Positions 7,001 through 14,755 of a DNA stretch of 22,356 bases are shown piece by piece. The notes beneath the pieces are model-generated. The model saw nothing but the letters and a program-made list of their open reading frames with translations, ran no database searches and was not told where the DNA came from. The position numbers and the translations under genes are program-made. How positions within the stretch are numbered: the first letter of the stretch is position 1; the number at the start of each line of letters is the position of its first letter. Source of the stretch: Victivallales bacterium (GTDB lineage Bacteria > Verrucomicrobiota > Lentisphaeria > Oligosphaerales > Oligosphaeraceae); NCBI GenBank assembly GCA_017964325.1, contig JAGCSE010000119.1:1-22356 (forward strand), given 5' to 3'.

Positions 7001-10000
7001 ATGACAGAACCACCCTCCCATTATAATCAGGAACACGACGATTCTTTCTCCCGTCCGGGGATGCAAGGCCCACATGGGACGGAGAACCACAGTGGCACGT
7101 CCTCCCGTCCGGAGATGCAAGGCCCCCACGGGACGAAGAACCACAGTGGCACGTCCTCCCGTCCGAGTAGCCAAGGCTCCGAAGAGGCGGAAGGACGCAC
7201 GCATGACAGGGTCATCCAGCCAGGAGATTTGCTTGTCGGTGAACGGTACAAAGTGCAGACGATCAAGTACGGCGGGATGGGTGTGGTATATAAGTGCCTT
7301 GATACGTGGACACAAGATGACGTCGGACTGAAAACAGTTCAGACGGAAGGAGTGATGTCCAATCTGAAGACCCGCCTGATGCAAAGGAACTACAGCCTTG
7401 TTCACGGTTTGCTGCATGACCACATCGTCCGCGTGAACAACTTGGAGCGCGATGACACGTGGGGCCAGTGGTTCATGGTGATGGACTGGGTTGACGGCGA
7501 CGATTTGGAGAGTCGTCTAATACATACCCAAGGCAATAGTTTGTCTGCGGAAGAAACGATTCGACTGTTACGTCAAGTGGCGGATGCTCTAGACTATGCC
7601 CACGGCAAGTCGGTTGTCCATCGCGATGTGAAATGCGCGAACATTATGGTAAAAGCCAATGGCGATGTTCAGTTGATTGATTTTGACATTGCCAAGCGGG
7701 CGGCTCCCGCGCCACGCGGGACACAAAATGAAACGGGTACGTCACAAGGCAGCACAAAATCGAAACCGACAACGACGACGACGACAACGACGTCGGATTC
7801 ATTTGCGGGCACACGGGGGTATCAATCTCCTGAACAATGGAGAGGGGAGAAGGTTACGGCTGCTTCAGACCAGTATTCACTGGCAGTGACGGCGTACCGT
7901 TGCCTGTCTGGGCATCTGCCTTTTTGGAATAGTAACGAAGGGCAGTTGATGGAGATGGTGCAACATGAGGAAGTGCCCAAAGTCGGTACTTTACCAATTG
8001 CCGCAAACGCTGTTTTGGCAAAGGGATTGTCCAAGCAACCTAAGGACCGTTATGCCAATTGCATGGATTTCATCAACGAGCTTGCCACCAGTCTTGGCAT
8101 CAATAAGCCACAAGGGAAAATTGATCTGTCGGATTTCTACTTTTTTGTGGGAACCGTTGAAAGATACCGCAAGGAAATTGAGCGTTTGGAATGGGATCGA
8201 GGACAGACATTCGGGCAACATTTGGATGCTTTTTTTGCAGCCTTTGCAGCCGCTTCGGAAGCTCGTGGCGACCGCAATTATGAAGCGGCATACTATTGTT
8301 TGAAGCAGGCCGAGAATGAATGGAAATGGCTTGAATTCAAAAGACCATTGCGTGAACAGGCAACTGCCCGTTTTGCAATCGTGCAACAGGCACGTGAGAA
8401 AGCGGAAAAACAAGAGGCTGAACGATATGCGAAGGTGGTCTATAAGGAGGCTTTGCAAAAGCAAGACGCGGCGTCTGCGCATTTTGAGGAGGGGGAGTTC
8501 AGAGAGGCCATGAATGAGGCATACGTAGCGGAAGGTACGTTTGGGGAGGCAGAGAAATCGGCTCATGAAAATCATATCTATTGGCTTGAACGGTCGGTTT
8601 CTGAATTGGTTGGCCAGAATAAATACGAAGAATGCGAAGAAATCATTCACGAGCTGAGCCTATTGGATGAGACGAAGGCCAAGGAATTGGCGTTGTCCAT
8701 TAAGAATTCAAAAAACGACTGCATCTCGGAAAAGGAGAAGCAGATACAAAACGCTATAAATGAGAAGCGTTTTGCGGAAGCGGATGAAATCTGCCAGAAT
8801 TTAGTGTCTTTGGCGACGGAAAAAAGTGAAAGTTGGAAGGAGTCCATACGGCAAGCGAAGAATGCTCGTGTGAACGAGTTGCAGCAAATGTCCACGGCTC
8901 TGATAGCGAAGAACCGCTTTAACGAAGCCATCACATTCATTAAAGAGCTGACGTTGCTGGAGCCTTCGAAGGCGGCTGAATGGGAGACGCGCATCCAAGC
9001 TTCGAAGTCAATTTATGTCAGCCAGTTGGAAAAGGATATCAATGATTTCCTCGCACAGCATCAATTCAAGGAAGCGAAGGAAGTCATTGAACGGCTCGCC
9101 TGGGTGAGCGAACAGATGGCGCACGATTTCGAGGAGAAGTTCGAAAATGCGAAGATTGTGCGAATCAAGGAATTAGAGCAGATCATTTCCGATGAAACCT
9201 CCCAAAAGCATTTTGCCGAAGCGATTGTCGGGATCAATGAACTGTCGGCATTGGACAAGAAAAAAGCCGAAACCATGATGAAGACCGTTGAAGAATCACG
9301 GGATGAGTTCGTCATGGAAATCGACCAACTGCTGGAAGATGATATCTTGACGTATCGTTTTGACGATGCCGAAAAGATGGTTAGGCAATTTGAACTGTTG
9401 GATGCGGAAAAGGCAGGCAGGTGGCGCGAGGCGGTTGCCGCGTCAAAAAACTCGCGCATTGATGAATTGAAACAGATTGTCAGGGAATCGCTTTCGCATA
9501 AATTGTACCAGAAAGCCAAAGACGCAGTTTTGAAACTGCATCCACTGGATGAGGCAACGGCGAATGAATGCGAAAAATTGATTCAAGCGTCCATAACCGG
9601 TGAAATCAATCGGTTAAAGCAGAAAATATATGCGGATATTTCTCGCAATCGTTTTAATGAAGCCAACGAAATAATCAAGACATTGACGAGTCTGTCGGAC
9701 AAGAAGGAGGAAATTGAGAAACTGGCGGCGTATGTCGCATTGTCAAAAGAAAAGGAAATCAACAGGTTGGAGCAGATAGTTGTCACCGCAATCGCACAGA
9801 AGCGTTTTGACGAAGCCACCGAGGCGAGTAAACTGTTGCATCTTTTGGATGAAGACAAGGCGCACAAGGCAGAGAAGGCGGTTGAGATTGCGAAAGTCCA
9901 AGAGATTGCCAAATTAAAACAGACAATTCTGGAATCCATTGACACAAAAAGCTTTAGTGTAGCTGATCGTTCACTTGGAATGCTTGTCAAGTTGAATGCC

Positions 10001-13000
10001 GCGATGTCTGACGAGCTAAAGGGGAAGGTGGCAATTGAGAAGGAAAAGTATTCAAGGGATTTGGAGCACGATATCGGAGAGGCCGTTATAGGAAAACGAT
10101 TGAAGGAGGCAATCGAAGGAATCCAAGAACTAGAAACCTTGGACAAGACAAAAGCCGATAATTGGTGGAAGATATTCAAATCTTCGGTGGCCGACTGCAT
10201 TCAGGAACTGGAAATAACTCTTGGCGATGCTGTTAGAAATAGTCGATTTGATACGGCGGAAGATCTGATTCAACAGTTGGAGAAAATTAACCAAGATACG
10301 GGTAACAAATGGCGGAAAGTTGTCGAAGCGGAAAAAAACAAACATATCCAAGAAGCTGAGCGGATTGCTTCGGATGCTTTGGAAAAACGCGCTTTTGATG
10401 CTGCCTTCAATGCGATTGGGCCATTGTCCTCACTGAACGTTGAGAAGTTCAAGAAATGGAATACGACGATTTCCAATGTCAAAAGCAAGTGCATTGAACA
10501 ATATAAGCAGCAGATGGTGGAGGCTCTGGAGGCGGGGCGTATCGAACAAGCTGAGAATATCATTAGAAAATTATATGATATAGACATCGTAGAAGCTAAA
10601 AAACATGAAGAGGGAGTCGCCGAAGCAAAGAATCAACGTATTGAACATTTGAAGCAGAAAGTCAAAGAGGCGGTTAGGAACAAACGATACGACGAAGCTT
10701 CACATGATCTTCTTGAACTGGAGAATTTGACGCCCACGCTTGCCGACGCTCTGGCAGAAGAAATTGAAAACGATCGAAATGCGTACATCGACTATCTTAA
10801 GCAGTCAATTAGCAACTGTATTGGGAAAAATCAGTTTACAACGGCGAACAATGCGCTTTTTGAATTGAAAAGGCTTGAAGTTGCGGAAATTGGCGACATT
10901 GAAGGCTTCTTGATTTCGGCCATGACGGAATATGAAAAGGAGATGACCGAAAAACGTTTGAAAGCGGTCAGGCGTAAAGTTGCTATTTTAATCATCATAG
11001 TTGTTGCATCGCTTTTGACATGGATTATTAAAAGCAGTATTCACAAGTGGCGCAGACAGCAAGTGTTGCAAAAAGTCAACAGCATCTATGAAGAACTTGT
11101 GTCAAAGAAGGCCGTCTTGGGGGATTTGGCGGAATTGGATGGAAAAATTAAGAGTCTGGAGAATGTGATGACTTCGATGACATTGAATTCACCGACATCA
11201 ACGCTCAGTGAAATCAAGGAGGAAATTTCCAGACATCAAGATTATAATGAAAAGCTTACAACATTGAAAAGCAAAGTTGCCGACGTTTCATTTGCCGACC
11301 TAAAGAAGGAATGGGAAAGAAAAGCCATAGACTTGAAACCTTCCGAAAATGCCGAAAGTGAAATTGACAAAATAGCAGATCGGTTTAATGCATTGCTGCT
11401 TAAACGAAATGACCGTATGTTGTCTGCAATCAATGACTTTGACAAATTGTTGAAGATGACTCCGAATACTTTGGGAAATCTAATCCATACAGACCATAAC
11501 ATGAGTTTGAAGGCATTGAGGGATTTCGTTGCAACTGCACGATATATTCTATTCTGGTATGATGAGAAGAATATAGTGGACTTGCCATTCGATATTGACA
11601 AGGCATGGATGAATAGTTGGGAGCCAGGAAAAGTATATTCTGGAAATTCCGCTGAGGCGGATTGCAGACATGATGCGTTAGCGAAAGCGGCGGACTTGAA
11701 ATCGAAAATGAAAACAAGTGACCAATGGGAATCGTGGTTCAAACAGTTGTGGAGCATTCAGGATATTTGGGCGAAAAATGGTCTTGATGCCGCAAGATAT
11801 GAATTGGATGATTTAGATAGAAAGTCCGAAAACTTTGGCAGGTTCCAAAATGATTTCAAGAAGGCGCTTTCCGAAATCAAAAACATGGTTCTTCAAAATG
11901 AAGCAAGACAAATTGAGGCTGATGTTAAGCAGAAAAAGAAGGATGTGACACAGATTTTAGCCTATATAGGCGACAAGCCTGTTATGGACAAGGAAAGAAG
12001 AGATATTAAGGCTTGTGAAGTTAAGATACCTTCGGATAAGGACTTGGAACAATATCTTGAATCATGCAAAAGTGACATTGATTGGATAAACGGTGTTTGC
12101 AATGCAATGAAGACAATGGATGACGTAACAGCGCAATATAATCAATTGGCTTTGGACGTGCAACAGTTTGAGATAAATCTGGACAATCTTGAACCCGCCG
12201 AGATGAAACACCGTCTTGCTTTGCTGAAAGAGCGGTGCGACAATGCAGCGAACAGTTTGAGCAACATGGCTGTCGATGCCTTTGTAAGCCAACGGCGAGA
12301 ATTGTCTAAACGTTTGAGCGAACTTTACCAAAACGCCAGAGTGAAGGTTGTCTCTCGTGCGCAAAAGATTTTGGCAGGGCATATTACGTCATTGAAGGAA
12401 ATGCTGAAGGAAATGGAGGAACATTCCCTTAGACTGATTGCAAAGGATTACCAATGGAACAGCGAAGATATGGTCAGCAATGAAAACGCATGGTATCAAC
12501 AACGGAAGGCGGCATCCGAATCAAGTTTGAAGGCAATGGGCGTTGTCATGTTAGAAGATGACGATATCCAACTTCGACTGTTTCAGGAAGCAGAAGAATT
12601 GCATAAAAAGATAGTCGGAATGGCAAATGATGCCAAAAGCCTTCTTCTGCCAGCGTTGACGAACTATCACAAGAGCATGTCCGCATACGAAAACATGGAG
12701 CGCGGATTGTATTCTTTGCAACAGGAATTAAATAAATTGGAGCGGGAAATTACAACGGAGTCTTTGAAGAAAATTGAAGCCGAACTGGTTAATATCAAAC
12801 AAGAAAGGGAAAAGGCAGGACAATGGCTTCCAAGCAGTGAGAAAACTAGAAGTGCATTCCTTTCACCAGAAGTCGTGAGTGGTTTTGACAAATTGTGTAC
12901 TGAACTTGCCGAACGTCTGGCAAAAGTGGCGAAACGCATGGATGAAATGAACGCGCATCGCGCAAGAGCGAAGTCCTTGTTGGATGGCATCGAAAATCTT

Positions 13001-14755
13001 GAACGGCAAGTATCGGCGTATGAAAAGATAATCAAGCAAATTTCGGAAAACCGAGAGGGGAATGAAACTAATTGCAACAGTATGTATCAAAACATCCAAA
13101 AGTCATACGATGGGATATTAGCTGTCAAGTCATTTTCTGGCAATGACCACCCCATGCTAGGGAAACGCCAGAGGGAACAGGTTGATAGTTATATGGAACG
13201 CGCGGATAAGGCGAAAAAGGAATGCCAGGAAATATTCGGCCAAATGTTCGCTTTTGAGAAGGGGATGAATGAATTGGAGGGAAATCTTAAAACGTTGGAT
13301 GGCAAAGTCGATGGTCTCAATACGCCAGGAACTAGTTCGGCGGATGAAGAGGCCATAGTTGATGAATATCTGGGTCTGAAGCAAAAAGTCAACAGCATGG
13401 AGACTTTTTCTTGGAAACAGAATGAACGCAAGCAAGAATTGTCTGAAAAATGCAACAAAATTGCTGTAAAGATGCAAACGAAACTCAAGGATGCATTCTC
13501 CAGGCATGAACGAAATTTAAATATCAAGTTTGACGAATGGTCAAACTTGATGATGCAATTGGAAGGAATGAAATCCATTCCAGCCGATAAATTATTTGAA
13601 TGTCATCATGACATCTTGAGCACATACGAGAAACTTCAGTCCATCCCTCTGAAGGAGGAGGCGATTGTGGCGACGAAAGAGAAATACAAAGAGGATTTGG
13701 ACAGACGCGTATCGAAATATTACCGGCAAACGACGACGTTGGCTGTTTATGGAGAACTGGCCGGAATATGCAATGATATTGAAAAAAACGGCGGGATGGA
13801 CCATTTGCCACAGGATGCTAGAGGGCGATTGGAAAACTTGGTGGATATGTTCCGCAATGCTGAAGGGCTTGACAACACGCAGTGGAAAAATATGATAGAA
13901 ATCATTTTTCGGCAGATACAGGAGTTGAAGACAAAGAGACAATCTCGGGTAATTTCACAAACACAACTTAATGAAAGTAAAATTGCATATTTTAAGGTGC
14001 TAAGGGATTCATTCCTGAAAAAGCGAATTGATTTCATGGCATGGTATGATTTTCTGAATGTCACCATGAATGAGAAAAACAGCAATAAAGAGTTCTATGA
14101 TAAGCTCTCCCAAGGCTTGGCTCTAGAAGAGAAAATCACCGAAGCTTTGCAAAAACAATCTCATGTCTTGCAGGAGATTGAGGCAAAGAACATTCCAGAG
14201 AATCTAAAAATGAAGATGCGAACTTTTGTGGAATGCTTTGATAAAAAGAAACTGAACGATGGAATGGAAAACGAACTGAAAGTCATCGATGACATAATCT
14301 TATATTTTCAAAAGATGATAACAGCAGGAAAAGCAGAAGCAGAAGAATTGAAAAAGCAAATAGGGGAAGATGAAAAATACAATTATGAAAAACGTTTACA
14401 TGCAGAAAGTCAAACGTTAGCTGAAAACTGGAATGTAAAGGATAATGTTTTTGATGATTATCGAAGGGAATTAAACCAGCTTTATGGCTGTCAGGAATTC
14501 TTGCCGATTGGGATTGCCATACATCAGGAAAAAAAAGAATTAATTAAATTATACAGAAAGCTGAATGAAGGCAAGACTGTTAATGTCCAAGAACTTGACA
14601 ATGTTTTTAATACATTCAGCGAGCTTTGCAGGAGAGGAAAAAGAATAAAGAATCTCCCGCCTGAAATAAATGCTTTTTTGGATGAAACTATGAAACTTGA
14701 ATTAAAAGACTACAATACAGCAAAGGAAATAATTACGGAAGACGAAGATGATTAG
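7001..14755 (+). CDS. Giant transmembrane Ser/Thr protein kinase with sixteen 49-residue helical repeats and a long C-terminal coiled coil
   Basis: This 2,584-residue protein begins with a 75-residue low-complexity leader containing a tandem 18-residue repeat. A Hanks-type kinase domain follows (about 81-365) with glycine loop YGGMGVVYK, K111 in VGLK, HRDVKCANIM (catalytic D209, N214), metal-binding D227 in an unusual DFD instead of DFG, SPEQ for APE, and SDQYSLAV. The activation loop is enlarged and holds eight consecutive threonines (T257-T264). Sixteen tandem helical units occupy 527-1310. A single transmembrane helix spans about 1327-1343 and ends at WIIKSSIHKWRR. The remaining 1,240 residues are charged coiled coil with no recognised domain. 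By PknB-like topology the kinase and repeats would be cytoplasmic and the coiled coil extracytoplasmic. The ATG at 7001 has no clear Shine-Dalgarno, so the true start is uncertain. The stop overlaps the SUMF1 gene by 8 bases. Kinase identity is firm; the signal and substrates are unknown. Confidence 0.92.
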   Translation: MTEPPSHYNQEHDDSFSRPGMQGPHGTENHSGTSSRPEMQGPHGTKNHSGTSSRPSSQGSEEAEGRTHDRVIQPGDLLVGERYKVQTIKYGGMGVVYKCLDTWTQDDVGLKTVQTEGVMSNLKTRLMQRNYSLVHGLLHDHIVRVNNLERDDTWGQWFMVMDWVDGDDLESRLIHTQGNSLSAEETIRLLRQVADALDYAHGKSVVHRDVKCANIMVKANGDVQLIDFDIAKRAAPAPRGTQNETGTSQGSTKSKPTTTTTTTTSDSFAGTRGYQSPEQWRGEKVTAASDQYSLAVTAYRCLSGHLPFWNSNEGQLMEMVQHEEVPKVGTLPIAANAVLAKGLSKQPKDRYANCMDFINELATSLGINKPQGKIDLSDFYFFVGTVERYRKEIERLEWDRGQTFGQHLDAFFAAFAAASEARGDRNYEAAYYCLKQAENEWKWLEFKRPLREQATARFAIVQQAREKAEKQEAERYAKVVYKEALQKQDAASAHFEEGEFREAMNEAYVAEGTFGEAEKSAHENHIYWLERSVSELVGQNKYEECEEIIHELSLLDETKAKELALSIKNSKNDCISEKEKQIQNAINEKRFAEADEICQNLVSLATEKSESWKESIRQAKNARVNELQQMSTALIAKNRFNEAITFIKELTLLEPSKAAEWETRIQASKSIYVSQLEKDINDFLAQHQFKEAKEVIERLAWVSEQMAHDFEEKFENAKIVRIKELEQIISDETSQKHFAEAIVGINELSALDKKKAETMMKTVEESRDEFVMEIDQLLEDDILTYRFDDAEKMVRQFELLDAEKAGRWREAVAASKNSRIDELKQIVRESLSHKLYQKAKDAVLKLHPLDEATANECEKLIQASITGEINRLKQKIYADISRNRFNEANEIIKTLTSLSDKKEEIEKLAAYVALSKEKEINRLEQIVVTAIAQKRFDEATEASKLLHLLDEDKAHKAEKAVEIAKVQEIAKLKQTILESIDTKSFSVADRSLGMLVKLNAAMSDELKGKVAIEKEKYSRDLEHDIGEAVIGKRLKEAIEGIQELETLDKTKADNWWKIFKSSVADCIQELEITLGDAVRNSRFDTAEDLIQQLEKINQDTGNKWRKVVEAEKNKHIQEAERIASDALEKRAFDAAFNAIGPLSSLNVEKFKKWNTTISNVKSKCIEQYKQQMVEALEAGRIEQAENIIRKLYDIDIVEAKKHEEGVAEAKNQRIEHLKQKVKEAVRNKRYDEASHDLLELENLTPTLADALAEEIENDRNAYIDYLKQSISNCIGKNQFTTANNALFELKRLEVAEIGDIEGFLISAMTEYEKEMTEKRLKAVRRKVAILIIIVVASLLTWIIKSSIHKWRRQQVLQKVNSIYEELVSKKAVLGDLAELDGKIKSLENVMTSMTLNSPTSTLSEIKEEISRHQDYNEKLTTLKSKVADVSFADLKKEWERKAIDLKPSENAESEIDKIADRFNALLLKRNDRMLSAINDFDKLLKMTPNTLGNLIHTDHNMSLKALRDFVATARYILFWYDEKNIVDLPFDIDKAWMNSWEPGKVYSGNSAEADCRHDALAKAADLKSKMKTSDQWESWFKQLWSIQDIWAKNGLDAARYELDDLDRKSENFGRFQNDFKKALSEIKNMVLQNEARQIEADVKQKKKDVTQILAYIGDKPVMDKERRDIKACEVKIPSDKDLEQYLESCKSDIDWINGVCNAMKTMDDVTAQYNQLALDVQQFEINLDNLEPAEMKHRLALLKERCDNAANSLSNMAVDAFVSQRRELSKRLSELYQNARVKVVSRAQKILAGHITSLKEMLKEMEEHSLRLIAKDYQWNSEDMVSNENAWYQQRKAASESSLKAMGVVMLEDDDIQLRLFQEAEELHKKIVGMANDAKSLLLPALTNYHKSMSAYENMERGLYSLQQELNKLEREITTESLKKIEAELVNIKQEREKAGQWLPSSEKTRSAFLSPEVVSGFDKLCTELAERLAKVAKRMDEMNAHRARAKSLLDGIENLERQVSAYEKIIKQISENREGNETNCNSMYQNIQKSYDGILAVKSFSGNDHPMLGKRQREQVDSYMERADKAKKECQEIFGQMFAFEKGMNELEGNLKTLDGKVDGLNTPGTSSADEEAIVDEYLGLKQKVNSMETFSWKQNERKQELSEKCNKIAVKMQTKLKDAFSRHERNLNIKFDEWSNLMMQLEGMKSIPADKLFECHHDILSTYEKLQSIPLKEEAIVATKEKYKEDLDRRVSKYYRQTTTLAVYGELAGICNDIEKNGGMDHLPQDARGRLENLVDMFRNAEGLDNTQWKNMIEIIFRQIQELKTKRQSRVISQTQLNESKIAYFKVLRDSFLKKRIDFMAWYDFLNVTMNEKNSNKEFYDKLSQGLALEEKITEALQKQSHVLQEIEAKNIPENLKMKMRTFVECFDKKKLNDGMENELKVIDDIILYFQKMITAGKAEAEELKKQIGEDEKYNYEKRLHAESQTLAENWNVKDNVFDDYRRELNQLYGCQEFLPIGIAIHQEKKELIKLYRKLNEGKTVNVQELDNVFNTFSELCRRGKRIKNLPPEINAFLDETMKLELKDYNTAKEIITEDEDD
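7048..7177 (+). repeat. 54-bp tandem repeat, about 2.4 copies, inside the kinase N-terminal coding region
   Basis: Copies begin at 7048, 7102 and 7156 (the last is partial), each starting CTCCCGTCCG. The two full copies differ at 4 of 54 positions by my count. The unit encodes 18 residues (RPxMQGPHGTxNHSGTSS). It contains palindromic parts: CCACAGTGG, and GGACGG that can pair with CCGTCC of the following copy. At least four of the six reading frames are open through it, which is unusual for ordinary coding DNA. Confidence 0.85.
7769..7792 (+). repeat. ACG/ACA trinucleotide run encoding eight threonines in the kinase activation loop
   Basis: Eight consecutive ACA or ACG codons encode T257-T264, between the DFD motif and the GTRGYQSPEQ segment of the kinase. 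Near-identical codons suggest expansion by slippage, and the length may vary between strains. Confidence 0.85.
8579..10930 (+). repeat. Sixteen tandem 49-residue (147-bp) helical repeats within the giant kinase
   Basis: Residues 527-1310 divide into sixteen units: fourteen of exactly 49 residues, one of 47 (first) and one of 51 (eighth), summing to 784. Each unit runs as a helix with the pattern RIxELKQxI, a turn with KRFDEA, a second helix ending L-x-x-LD, and a third stretch KA-x-x-W-x-x-x-I-x-x-x-K. The KRFDEA turn resembles the first half of a TPR, but the period is 49 rather than 34. Copies are highly diverged in DNA, so this is an old array, not a recent expansion. Confidence 0.85.

Noticed and set aside
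7048..7177. CRISPR-like repeat array
   Set aside because: The copies are contiguous with no unique spacers, few in number and in frame within a gene.
6932..7423. Minus-strand open frame of 163 codons opposite the kinase start, with repeats of an RTGGRATVVLRP type
   Set aside because: It exists because the 54-bp repeat is open in several frames. It continues into the kinase domain on the opposite strand, where the plus-strand frame has unmistakable kinase motifs.
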